From: Rhodospirillales bacterium | GTDB lineage: Bacteria > Pseudomonadota > Alphaproteobacteria > CACIAM-22H2 | DNA length: 64,000 nt | Direction: 5' to 3' | Assembly: GCA_016794025.1 (NCBI GenBank) | Contig: JAEUKX010000014.1 | Coordinates: 90,713 to 154,712 of the forward strand | Part shown: piece after piece, positions 34,848-42,764 of the stretch | How the letters are laid out: every line of letters starts with the position of its first letter | How positions within the stretch are numbered: the stretch's first letter is position 1 | Program-made: the position numbers and the translations under genes | The notes under the pieces: generated by a model | The model's database searches: none | The model's input: the letters and a program-made list of their open reading frames with translations, nothing else | Told to the model about the DNA's origin: nothing

Positions 34848-35426
34848 ATGCAGACAGAGACGGCCTCGCCGGTTCGCTTCGACATCAACGCACTCCTTTC
34901 CACGCCGTTGATCCGCGAGCCGTTCGAGCATGTCGTCGTTCCGCGTTTCGTGGGCCAGGCTTCGCTCGAATGGATCTGGCGGAACTGGCCGGATCTCGGC
35001 CGGTCGGGCGGCGTGCCGCTCGAACAGATCGCGCAGACTCACCCCATCCGGGCGCTCATCGAGCAGTTCGAAGCCGACGAGTTCCGTGAGGCGGTCGAGA
35101 TCAAGTTCCAGCTCGATCTGCGTTACCGCCGCACGGTCTTCTGTCTGACCGACCGCTGCCGCGGCCCGTGGCCCATCCACGTCAACCCGCCGCCCAACGT
35201 CGTCTCGGTGCTGTTCTATCCGAACATCCCGACCGACGACGGCGAGGGCGATGCGGCCGGCGTGCGCTTCACCCGCAGTCAGGCCTCGATCGAGGATTTC
35301 GTCACCGAGATCCCGCCGCTGGGCGGCGCGCTGGCGGCCTTCCGCTGCCGTCCGAACGCATGGCACGGTCGCGCGCCCCATTTCGGGCGGCGTCTGCAGC
35401 TCGAGATGAGCTGGCGCGCGGACTAG
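34848..35426 (+). CDS. 2-oxoglutarate oxygenase paralogue with degenerate iron site
   Basis: 192 residues, similar throughout to the preceding oxygenase (REPFEHVVVPRFV versus REPFPYSVIPSFV; FVTEIPPLGG versus YVEEIPPVDG; RCRPNAWHG versus RCTRNAWHG). The iron motif HTD has become H111-V-N113, so the acidic metal ligand is lost, whereas distal H173 and R181/R182 remain. It may be inactive, use another metal arrangement, or act as a regulatory partner of the upstream enzyme. Its TAG stop shares CTAG with rmuC. Confidence 0.75.
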   Translation: MQTETASPVRFDINALLSTPLIREPFEHVVVPRFVGQASLEWIWRNWPDLGRSGGVPLEQIAQTHPIRALIEQFEADEFREAVEIKFQLDLRYRRTVFCLTDRCRGPWPIHVNPPPNVVSVLFYPNIPTDDGEGDAAGVRFTRSQASIEDFVTEIPPLGGALAAFRCRPNAWHGRAPHFGRRLQLEMSWRAD

Positions 35427-36718
35427 TGCTTGATGTCGCCGGGGCCGAGCAGCTCCGGCTTGGTGATCGGCCGGGGTGCCGCCTCGACCGACGGAATTTC
35501 CCTGAACTCGGCGTCCTCGGGCCCCGCACCAAGCTCCTTGAGCCTACGGGCGGCCGGGAACACGCGGGATTCGAGCGAACCGATCGACTTGTTGTACGCC
35601 TCGACGGCCTTCTTCAGGCCGTCGCCCACGCTGCCGAGATGGTTCGCCATGTCGCTCATGCGCTTGAAGAGCTCGCGCCCCTGATCGGAAATCGCGCGCG
35701 CGTTCTCGGCCAGCTTCTCCTGGCGCCAGCCGCGCTCGACCGCCCACAGGAGCGAGACGAGCGTCGTGGGCGTGGCGATCAGCACGCGGTCGTTGGCCGC
35801 ATCGTCGAGCAGCGAGGCGTCGGCCTGCACGGCGGCCGAGAAGAACGATTCGCCCGGCACGAACATCACGACGAATTCCGGCGCGTCGGGGAACTGGTCC
35901 CAGTAGGCCTTCTGCGAAAGCCGGCGGAAATGTTCGCGCACCTGGCGCGCGTGGTCGGCCAGATGCCGCTGGCGCTGGTCCTCGTCGCCGGCCTCGACCG
36001 CCGCGAGGAAGGCAAGCGTGGGCGCCTTCGCGTCGACGACGACCACGCGGCCTGCGGGCATGCGCACGACCAGATCGGGACGCAGCTTCGTCTCGCCCTC
36101 GGCCTGCGCCTGTTCGACGAAATCGCAGTATTCCTGCATGCCCGCCAGCTCGACCGTGCGGCGCAGCGTGCGTTCGCCCCACCGGCCCTTCACGTGCGGC
36201 GTCTTCAGCGCGTGGACAAGGGCGCGCGTCTCGCGGCCCAGATCGGCGATCTGCCGCACGAACGCGCCGTCCTTCTCGGCGCGTTCCTTGCCCATCTCCT
36301 CCACGCGCCGATCGAACTTCGTCAGCGTCTCGGTGAGCGGCGCCACAAGCCCCTTGATCGCCGCCTCGCGGAGCTCCTGCTCTTCCTTCTGGCGCTGGCG
36401 CTCGGCGGCGAGCGCATCGGCGGTCAGCGCCTTGAAGTGGTCGGTGAGCTGGGCGCGCGCGTCGGTCAGCAGCTTCAGCTTCTCGGCACTCTGCGCGCGC
36501 TCTGCCTCGAGCTGCGTGGCAAGCTGCGTCGCCCGGTTCGATTCCGCCTGCAGCCGCTCGCGCAGGTCGCGTTCGACAGCCCCGGCCTCGACGAGCTTTT
36601 CCCGGAAGATGTCCGCAGCCGCATCGCCGCCCGCGGCCGGTCCGCGGCGCAGGAGGAAGACGGCGCCAGCCCCCACGGCCGCCGCCGCGAGCGCAACCAG
36701 AACGATGAGAATATCCAT
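35423..36718 (-). CDS. rmuC: DNA recombination protein RmuC
   Basis: 431 residues. One N-terminal membrane helix (ILIVLVALAAAAVGAGAVFLL), a long coiled coil (about 30-175), then the RmuC nuclease-like domain with VKGRWGERTLRRTVELAGM, RPDLVVRMPAGRVVVVDAKAP and VMFVPGESFFSAA. RmuC limits DNA inversions and rearrangements. It is followed upstream by recR in the same orientation with a 33-bp gap, so a shared transcript with dnaX-ybaB-recR is possible. Confidence 0.95.
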   Translation of the reverse strand: MDILIVLVALAAAAVGAGAVFLLRRGPAAGGDAAADIFREKLVEAGAVERDLRERLQAESNRATQLATQLEAERAQSAEKLKLLTDARAQLTDHFKALTADALAAERQRQKEEQELREAAIKGLVAPLTETLTKFDRRVEEMGKERAEKDGAFVRQIADLGRETRALVHALKTPHVKGRWGERTLRRTVELAGMQEYCDFVEQAQAEGETKLRPDLVVRMPAGRVVVVDAKAPTLAFLAAVEAGDEDQRQRHLADHARQVREHFRRLSQKAYWDQFPDAPEFVVMFVPGESFFSAAVQADASLLDDAANDRVLIATPTTLVSLLWAVERGWRQEKLAENARAISDQGRELFKRMSDMANHLGSVGDGLKKAVEAYNKSIGSLESRVFPAARRLKELGAGPEDAEFREIPSVEAAPRPITKPELLGPGDIKH

Positions 36719-36751
36719 GTCCCGACGCTACACCGGGACGGCGATTCGCGG

Positions 36752-37351
36752 CTAGGGGCCGACGGCGCGGCGCGCGCGCAGTGCGGCAACGAGCGTGCCG
36801 TCGTCCAGATAGTCGAGCTCGCCGCCGACCGGCACGCCATGGGCAAGCCGTGTCACCTGGACGGGCGATTCCCGCAACCGGTCGGCGATGTAGTGGGCCG
36901 TCGTCTGGCCTTCCACCGTCGCGTTGAGCGCCAGCACGACCTCGCGCACGCCGCCCGAAGCGCAACGTTCCACGAGCGAGGCGACGTTGAGATCCTGCGG
37001 CCCGCGCCCGTCGAGCGCGGAAAGCGTGCCGCCGACGACATGATAGAGCCCCTTGAACCCGGCCGTGCGCTCGATCGCCCACAGGTCGGCCACCTCCTCC
37101 ACCACGCACACGAGGCCGCGGTCGCGGCGCTCGTCGGCACACACCGAGCATGGATCGCGCGTGTCGAGATTGCCGCACACATGGCACGACACGACATGGT
37201 CGGCGGCATTCGCCAGCGCCTCGGCAAGCGGCCGCAGGAGCTGGTCCTTCCGCTTCAGGAGTTGCAGAGCCGCCCGCCGGGCCGAACGCGGGCCCAGCCC
37301 CGGCAGTTTCGCCAGGAGCTTGACGAGCTGATCGATCTCGGGACCGTTCAT
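36752..37351 (-). CDS. recR: Recombination mediator RecR
   Basis: 199 residues, standard length. The helix-hairpin-helix region is [21 protein letters not shown], the zinc finger [16 protein letters not shown], and the Toprim domain starts [16 protein letters not shown] and includes [15 protein letters not shown]. RecR loads RecA on gapped DNA with RecF/RecO. It follows ybaB by 4 bases in the usual dnaX-ybaB-recR order. Confidence 0.97.
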   Translation of the reverse strand: MNGPEIDQLVKLLAKLPGLGPRSARRAALQLLKRKDQLLRPLAEALANAADHVVSCHVCGNLDTRDPCSVCADERRDRGLVCVVEEVADLWAIERTAGFKGLYHVVGGTLSALDGRGPQDLNVASLVERCASGGVREVVLALNATVEGQTTAHYIADRLRESPVQVTRLAHGVPVGGELDYLDDGTLVAALRARRAVGP

Positions 37352-37355
37352 CGCC

Positions 37356-37679
37356 TCAGAACGGCAGCTTCATGCCCGGCGGCAGGTTGAGCCCGCCGGT
37401 CATCGCCTTCATCTGCTCCGCGGATTCGGCGTCCGCCTTCGCACGCGCGTCGTTGAGGGCGGCCACGACCAGGTCCTCGAGCACCTCGACCTCGTCCGGA
37501 CTGACGAGCGACTTGTCGATCTTGACGCGCTTCACCTCGCCCTTGCCGGTCATCGTCGCCTCGACCATGCCGCCGCCGGCCCGACCGACGACTTCCATCG
37601 CCGCGAGCCTGTCCTGCATCTCGGCCATCTTCGCCTGCATCTGCTGCGCCTGCTTCATCAGCGCGCCGAGATTCTTCAT
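37356..37679 (-). CDS. ybaB: YbaB/EbfC family nucleoid-associated protein
   Basis: 107 residues: [22 protein letters not shown], a coiled N-terminus, then [21 protein letters not shown], and a Met/Pro-rich tail. The family forms dimers that bind DNA. ATG at 37679 overlaps the dnaX stop (ATGA), the conserved arrangement. Confidence 0.96.
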   Translation of the reverse strand: MKNLGALMKQAQQMQAKMAEMQDRLAAMEVVGRAGGGMVEATMTGKGEVKRVKIDKSLVSPDEVEVLEDLVVAALNDARAKADAESAEQMKAMTGGLNLPPGMKLPF

Positions 37680-39457
37680 TGCTCGTACTCCGGTTCGAAA
37701 CTGTCGGGGATGATCCAGGTCTCCTCGGCGTCGGGGGGCGCCTCGTCGGAATCGACGGGTGCGGGAACGAATTCGGGCGCGGCCGCGGCCGCGTTCTCCG
37801 CACCGCGCACGGCCTCGATCGTGGCCCCGGGGAATGCCTCCAGTACCGCGGCGACAAGCGGATGCTCGGCGGCCGCACGCTTCTTCGCCTCGCGCGCGTT
37901 CGTCGCCTGCTCGGCCAGCGTCGGATCGCCCGGCTTGTCGCTGGAGAGCGAGACGAGCCACGTCATGCCCGTCCATTCGCGCAGCTTCACGGCCAGATCG
38001 TTGGGCAGGGTCAGGTTGCGCGGCGCATTCGGATACGCGATCTCGATCCGGCCCGGCTCGAAGGAGACCGGACGGACCGCGCCGAAGAGCTGGCCGTAGA
38101 GCAGGCCCTCGCGCTTCTCCTGCACCAGCGCCACGAGTTCGGCGTAGGTCTGCGGGATCGGGCCTGCCGGCTGCGGGGCCGCGGCCGGTTGCGCCACCGC
38201 CTGCACGGCCGTCGCCGCGCGTCCGCCGGCGATCGCGCGCGGGCCGCCTCCGCCGCCATTTCCGCCGCGCGGAGCCGGACCGCCCGCTGCTTCGGTCCTT
38301 GAAAGACGGTCGACGAGATCGCCCGGCGCCGGCAGGTTCGCGGCATAGGCCAGCCGTACGATGAGCATCTCGAGCGCCGCCAGCGGCTGCGGCGCATGCT
38401 GGACCTCGACAAGGCCCTTGAGGAGGATCTGCCACGTGCGCGCAAGCACCGGCACGCCCAGCTTTTCGGCCATGCCGCGCCCGCGCGTGCGCTCGGTCTC
38501 CGGCAGCCCGGCGTCGTCGACGAGGGCCGGCGCCACCTTGAGGCGCGTGAGAAGGTTCGTGACCTCGAGCAGGTCCTCGACGACGACTTTCGGTTCGGCA
38601 CCGTTGGCGTACATCTCGCCCGCACGCGCCAGCGCCGGCGCCGCCTCGCCCTTGAGGATCTCCTCGAACAGGTCGAAGACCTGCGCGCGGTCGACGAGGC
38701 CCAGAAGCGTGCGGACCTGGTCCTCGCTCACCTCGCCGTCATGGGCCGCGAGCGCCCGGTCGAGCAGCGACAGCCCGTCGCGTGCCGAACCGTCGGCCGC
38801 GCGCGCCAGCAATGCGGCGGCACCGGCCGATATCTTCCGCTTCTCCTTCTCCGCGATGCCCGCAAGATGGCGGGCGAGCGTGGGCTGGTCGAAGCGGCGC
38901 AGGTCGAAGCGCTGGCAGCGCGAAAGGACCGTCACCGGCACCTTGCGGATCTCGGTCGTGGCGAACAGGAACTTGGCGTGCGCGGGCGGCTCCTCGAGCG
39001 TCTTCAGCAGCGCGTTCCAGGCGTTCTTCGACAGCATGTGGACTTCGTCCACGATGTAGATCTTGTAGCGCGCCGACACCGGGCGGTAGCGCACCGCCTC
39101 GATCAGCTCGCGCACGTCGTCCACGCCGTTGTTCGACGCCGCGTCGATCTCGACGACGTCGAGATGCTTGTCCTCGGCGATCGCCCGGCAGTGCTCGCAC
39201 ACGCCGCAGGGGTCGATCGTGGGGCCGCCCTTGCCGTCGGTGCCAACGCAGTTGAGCGCGCGGGCCACGATGCGCGCGGTCGTCGTCTTGCCGACGCCGC
39301 GCACGCCCGTGAGCATGAAGGCATGCGCGATGCGGCCCGATTCGATGGCGCTGGCCAGCGTGCGCACCAGCGCTTCCTGCCCGACAAGGTCGGAAAGGCG
39401 CGTCGGCCGGTATTTCCGAGCCAGGACCTGATAGGGGGCGGACTCGGGTTCGGCCAT
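37676..39457 (-). CDS. dnaX: DNA polymerase III subunit gamma/tau
   Basis: 593 residues from ATG at 39457. Walker A is GVRGVGKTTTARI (about 45-57), the zinc module spans CVGTDGKGG to CGVCEHC, Walker B is IVDEVHMLS and sensor 1 LFATTEIRKVPVTVLSRCQ. Domain III and a Gly/Ala-rich linker (about 375-430) precede the tau-type C-terminal region. It is the clamp-loader ATPase of the replisome. The SRP RNA gene lies 31 bases upstream on the same strand. Confidence 0.97.
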   Translation of the reverse strand: MAEPESAPYQVLARKYRPTRLSDLVGQEALVRTLASAIESGRIAHAFMLTGVRGVGKTTTARIVARALNCVGTDGKGGPTIDPCGVCEHCRAIAEDKHLDVVEIDAASNNGVDDVRELIEAVRYRPVSARYKIYIVDEVHMLSKNAWNALLKTLEEPPAHAKFLFATTEIRKVPVTVLSRCQRFDLRRFDQPTLARHLAGIAEKEKRKISAGAAALLARAADGSARDGLSLLDRALAAHDGEVSEDQVRTLLGLVDRAQVFDLFEEILKGEAAPALARAGEMYANGAEPKVVVEDLLEVTNLLTRLKVAPALVDDAGLPETERTRGRGMAEKLGVPVLARTWQILLKGLVEVQHAPQPLAALEMLIVRLAYAANLPAPGDLVDRLSRTEAAGGPAPRGGNGGGGGPRAIAGGRAATAVQAVAQPAAAPQPAGPIPQTYAELVALVQEKREGLLYGQLFGAVRPVSFEPGRIEIAYPNAPRNLTLPNDLAVKLREWTGMTWLVSLSSDKPGDPTLAEQATNAREAKKRAAAEHPLVAAVLEAFPGATIEAVRGAENAAAAAPEFVPAPVDSDEAPPDAEETWIIPDSFEPEYEQ

Positions 39458-39488
39458 GCGGTCGCGGGTTTGTGGCAAAGGGAGGGGT

Positions 39489-39584
39489 GGGAGGCTGGAC
39501 GTCGACCCGGGCGGAGACTCGTTACGGCTGCTTCCTTCCGGACCTGACCGGGTTGGCGAGGCGCTCGTCCGCCGCCAACCTCCC
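39489..39584 (-). ncRNA. ffs: Signal recognition particle RNA (4.5S type)
   Basis: About 96 nt on the minus strand. The universally conserved SRP loop GGTCAGGTCCGGAAGGAAGC is present (as its complement around 39527-39550). The 5' end GGGAGGTTGG (39584-39575) pairs with 3' CCAGCCTCCC (39498-39489), closing the terminal helix with one G-T pair. Size and position upstream of dnaX are typical of alphaproteobacteria. It partners Ffh for cotranslational membrane targeting. Ends are set by the helix and may be off by a few bases. Confidence 0.93.
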
Positions 39585-39590
39585 GCTCCG

Positions 39591-39596
39591 TATATA
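39591..39596 (-). promoter_or_regulatory. Probable -10 box of ffs
   Basis: TATATA on the minus strand lies 6 bases before the predicted 5' end of the SRP RNA, a fitting -10 distance. The -35 region at the matching distance (CTGGCG) is weak, as often in this phylum. Confidence 0.45.
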
Positions 39597-39774
39597 GCCG
39601 ACGCGCCCGCCCGCCGCCAGACCCGTCGACCGGCCGCCGGCTCGGCCGGACGACACCCCGCAACGCATTGTGATCGCGGGAATATCCGCTAATATCCGGG
39701 ATCATGGAGATTGCGACCAAGCAGAGGTGGCCGTCGACCGCGATTCCGCGGGCCCGGGCCGGCGGACCGCCGTC

Positions 39775-40560
39775 ATGACCGCCTTTCGCGAGACCGCGGC
39801 CGGCCGGCGCATCGACGGCCTCTACAACGGCGAGGGCCCGGCTTCCGTCCGGTTCCGCTGCGCGATGATGGCGTTCGACGCCTTGATGATCGTTTTCATC
39901 ATCGTCTCCTCCTTCTTCCACGGCACACGTCTCATCGAGCTGCTCGATATCGCTTTCGGCGTCGTCGTGCTGGCCGATTTCGCGGCACGCTTCGCGATCG
40001 CGCGGCGGCCGGTGCGCGACCTGCTCCACCCGGCGGGCATCGCCGATGTGATCGTGGTGGTCTCGCTGCTGGCGCCGCTGGCGGGCGAGAATTTCGCGTT
40101 CCTGCGCGCCGTTCGCGCGCTCCGCCTGCTGCGCACCTACAAGATCGAGCAGGCCCTGCGCCGGGACTTCGCGCTCTTCCGGCGCAATCACGAAGCCGTG
40201 CAGGCCATCGTCAATCTCGTCGTGTTCCTGTTCATCATGACGGCGGTCGTCTACGAGCTGCAGGTCGGCCGCAATCCGCACATCACGAACTTCGCCGACG
40301 CGCTCTACTTCACCGTCACGACACTGACCACCACCGGGTTCGGCGACATCACGCTGGTCGGTGCGTCGGGGCGCATCCTTTCCGTGCTGATCATGATCTT
40401 CGGCGTCTCGCTGTTCGTGCGGCTTATCCAGCTCCTGCTTCGGCCGCCGCGCGTCACCTGGCGCTGCACCGGCTGCGGGCTCTCCCGCCACGAGGCGGAC
40501 GCGATCCACTGCCGGCACTGCGGGACGCTGCTGAACATCCCGCACGCGGAGCGCGACTGA
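39775..40560 (+). CDS. Potassium channel-family protein with C-terminal zinc ribbon
   Basis: 261 residues. The N-terminal half looks like a voltage-sensor domain with arginine-spaced S4-like RAVRALRLLRTYK (about 111-123). The pore helix and filter follow as TLTTTGFGD (183-191), a TxTTxGFGD selectivity signature, flanked by S5 and S6 helices. The C-terminal tail has C231-x2-C234 and C246-x2-C249, a rubredoxin-like zinc ribbon, unusual as a channel ligand domain. ATG at 39775 chosen; GTG at 39670 would add 35 non-conserved residues. Divergent from ffs/dnaX. Confidence 0.85.
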   Translation: MTAFRETAAGRRIDGLYNGEGPASVRFRCAMMAFDALMIVFIIVSSFFHGTRLIELLDIAFGVVVLADFAARFAIARRPVRDLLHPAGIADVIVVVSLLAPLAGENFAFLRAVRALRLLRTYKIEQALRRDFALFRRNHEAVQAIVNLVVFLFIMTAVVYELQVGRNPHITNFADALYFTVTTLTTTGFGDITLVGASGRILSVLIMIFGVSLFVRLIQLLLRPPRVTWRCTGCGLSRHEADAIHCRHCGTLLNIPHAERD

Positions 40561-40591
40561 CGGCCGGCCGACGCGCTATATCTGGAGCCCG

Positions 40592-41506
40592 ATGGAAACC
40601 CCCAATTTCTACGCCCGCCTGCCGCTCGACCGGCAATCCGACCGCCGGCGCGATGCCGGATATCTTGCAGCACGGCTCGCCGACCCGGCCGCGCGCGTCA
40701 TCGCCGTCTGGCGCACGCGCAGCCTTGTGGCCGGCGGCGACAGCCCGTCAGCCGTCTTCCTCGCGGCGGCGCAGACCGTCCATCTGCCGGGTCCGCGGAT
40801 CTTTCTGGGCGACTGGGACGGCACGCCCTATTTCGCGCTCGACGTCAGCGCGATCGAGGAGGCCGACCTGCCCGGCGCGTTCGAGGCTGCTGCGGGCGCA
40901 AGTTTCGTCGACCTGCGCGGCGTGGGCGCATTGATGCCGCGGGCCGAAGGCGGGCTGCTCGCCTATGCGCGCGGGCTCGCCTGGTGGCATGCCCGGCACC
41001 GCTTCTGCGGCGTCTGCGGCGCGCCGACCGAGCCGGCCACGGGCGGCCATGTCCTCAAATGCACGAATGCCGGCTGTGCCGCCGAGCATTTCCCGCGCAG
41101 CGACCCCGCCACGATCATGTTGATCGTCAGCGGCGACCGCTGTCTGCTCGGCCGGTCGGGCCGTTTCCATGTCGCGATGTATTCAACACTTGCGGGCTTC
41201 GTCGAACCGGGCGAGAGCCTCGAGGACTGCGTGCGGCGCGAGGTGTTCGAGGAGACGGGCGTGCGCGTGGGCGCGGTGCGCTACCACTCATCGCAGCCGT
41301 GGCCCTTCCCGGCCTCGATCATGCTGGGCTTCTACGGCGAGGCGCTGACGACCGAGCTCACCGTCGATCCGGAAGAACTGGTCGACGCGATGTGGGTCAC
41401 GCGCGATTTCCTGCGCATGACCCACGATCCCGAGAAGTTCCGCCTACCGCGCGCCGATTCGATCGCCCGGCGCCTCATCGACGACTGGGTGGAAGGCCGC
41501 GTCTGA
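40592..41506 (+). CDS. nudC: NADH pyrophosphatase / NAD-cap hydrolase NudC
   Basis: 304 residues. Zinc ribbon HRFCGVCGAPTEPATGG with a second CxxxxC (CTNAGC), followed by the Nudix box GFVEPGESLEDCVRREVFEETGVRVG and the NudC-specific SQPWPFPASIMLGF. The family hydrolyses NADH/NAD+ and removes NAD caps from RNA 5' ends. A GGAG lies just before the start. Its 3' end overlaps the opposing YeeE-type gene by 63 bp. Confidence 0.95.
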   Translation: METPNFYARLPLDRQSDRRRDAGYLAARLADPAARVIAVWRTRSLVAGGDSPSAVFLAAAQTVHLPGPRIFLGDWDGTPYFALDVSAIEEADLPGAFEAAAGASFVDLRGVGALMPRAEGGLLAYARGLAWWHARHRFCGVCGAPTEPATGGHVLKCTNAGCAAEHFPRSDPATIMLIVSGDRCLLGRSGRFHVAMYSTLAGFVEPGESLEDCVRREVFEETGVRVGAVRYHSSQPWPFPASIMLGFYGEALTTELTVDPEELVDAMWVTRDFLRMTHDPEKFRLPRADSIARRLIDDWVEGRV

Positions 41507-42079
41507 GCCGCCCACGCCGTCGTAGCCGGTGCCGAGATCCGCGCGCCACGGCCGCCAGCGCTCGAGCGCCAGCAGGCCCGCGACGAGGACGGCCGCGAAG
41601 CCCAGCGCCACCGGCACGTAGGGCAGGTCGAACAGGGTGTGGAACATGAGCTTGCCCGGCCCGCCCTTCGAGATATAGGGCGCAAGCGCCGGTTCGAGAT
41701 AGATGAACGTCGCGGCACCCGCCAGCGCTCCAAGGAACGTGTAGCGCGCGTCGCGATATCCCGCCCCGAGCTGCGCGAAGACCGTGCCGGGGCACGCACC
41801 CGCCAGCGCGATGCCTGCGCCCAGCAGCAGCCCGCCGACGATGTCGGCCGTGAACAGCGTGGCCTTCGGGGCAAGCTTGACGAGGCCCGCACCATGCAGC
41901 ACCGACAGCACGACAAGGCCGGTGATCACGGCGGTCAGGAACACCTTCAGCATCGTGAAGTTGGCAAGCCGCATCTGGCCGAGGATGACGCCCGGCTCGA
42001 AGACGCGCGACTTCTCGAGGGCGATGCCGAAGGCCGCACCCATCGCGAGACCCAGAAGGACGGCGGCGAAAACGCTCAT
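41444..42079 (-). CDS. YeeE/YedE (TsuA-like) half transporter, second of pair
   Basis: 211 residues with about five membrane helices. Key motif GAGIALAGACPGTVFAQLGAGY carries the family cysteine near the middle. Together with the upstream gene it forms the two-half version of TsuA/YeeE, an inner-membrane importer of thiosulfate or other sulfur compounds in which cysteines relay the substrate. It starts 24 bases after the upstream gene's stop, so the two are cotranscribed. The C-terminal 30 residues overlap nudC on the other strand and look non-conserved. Confidence 0.82.
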   Translation of the reverse strand: MSVFAAVLLGLAMGAAFGIALEKSRVFEPGVILGQMRLANFTMLKVFLTAVITGLVVLSVLHGAGLVKLAPKATLFTADIVGGLLLGAGIALAGACPGTVFAQLGAGYRDARYTFLGALAGAATFIYLEPALAPYISKGGPGKLMFHTLFDLPYVPVALGFAAVLVAGLLALERWRPWRADLGTGYDGVGGSDAAFHPVVDEAPGDRIGAR

Positions 42080-42103
42080 GTCTCGTACTCCTCTTGGCTG
42101 GAT

Positions 42104-42619
42104 TCAGAAGCGGCGCAGTGCGAAAGCGGTGGCGATCCCGCCCGCGAACATCGCGCCGACCGCGATGGTCGACCCGACGGCAAGCTGCGCCATGCCCGAG
42201 ATGCCGTGCCCGGACGTGCATCCGTCGGCGATGCGGGCACCCAGCAGCATCAGGAAGCCGCCCAGGAAGGCGACCGAAAAGCGCGCGGCCGGCGAAGCCG
42301 TGCCGAGCGCGCGCGCCCAGACCGGGCTCGGCGCATCGCGGCGCAGGCCCGAGGCCCGTGCGGAGAGCCACGCACCGGCGACCACGCCCGCCATCATCGC
42401 CACCTGCCACCAGTTCTTGGCGCCGGCGAGATGTTTGGCGGCGTAGTCGATCTGCAGCACCTCCGGATCGGCGACGCCGAGAATGTGCGACATCACCGTG
42501 ACGTAGGACGACGACGCGCCGAGCGCGGTGCCGAGGAACAGGAACGCCGGGATCTGCAGGAGCCCGATGAGGATTCCCGCGACATAGGGCGACCAGGCGG
42601 GATCGGTGAACTTGGGCAT
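42104..42619 (-). CDS. YeeE/YedE (TsuA-like) half transporter, first of pair
   Basis: 171 residues from ATG at 42619, preceded by GGAGGT (42629-42624). Four or five membrane helices; the conserved signature is GARIADGCTSGHGISGMAQL with the transport cysteine. It is the N-terminal half-equivalent of TsuA/YeeE. Homologous pairs often sit beside persulfide dioxygenase and an ArsR-family repressor, but neither is adjacent here. A perfect palindrome upstream is a likely operator. Confidence 0.84.
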   Translation of the reverse strand: MPKFTDPAWSPYVAGILIGLLQIPAFLFLGTALGASSSYVTVMSHILGVADPEVLQIDYAAKHLAGAKNWWQVAMMAGVVAGAWLSARASGLRRDAPSPVWARALGTASPAARFSVAFLGGFLMLLGARIADGCTSGHGISGMAQLAVGSTIAVGAMFAGGIATAFALRRF

Positions 42620-42654
42620 GGGGACCTCCACAACAATTGCGGCGACGATATAAT

Positions 42655-42670
42655 ATTAGATTAATCTAAT
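42655..42670. promoter_or_regulatory. Perfect 16-bp palindrome ATTAGATTAATCTAAT, probable operator of the YeeE pair
   Basis: The 16 bases read the same on both strands and sit in an AT-rich patch 36 bp upstream of the YeeE-pair start. A minus-strand -10-like TATTAT (42655-42650) abuts it, so bound protein would block transcription. By analogy with sulfide-responsive ArsR-type repressors (BigR/SqrR) controlling such transporters, that class is a candidate; the regulator is not in this window. Confidence 0.5.
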
Positions 42671-42764
42671 TTCACGCGCTTGACCCGGCCTGCGCGAGCG
42701 GCGAGGATGCGCGAATTGTCGCACCCGCCGCCGGGCCTCCGGCCCTGCAAGGAGAATCAAGCAC

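Noticed and set aside
39676..39704. Repeated AATATCCG with partial inverted symmetry upstream of the channel gene.
   Set aside because: Very short and imperfect; could be an operator but nothing supports it beyond chance.
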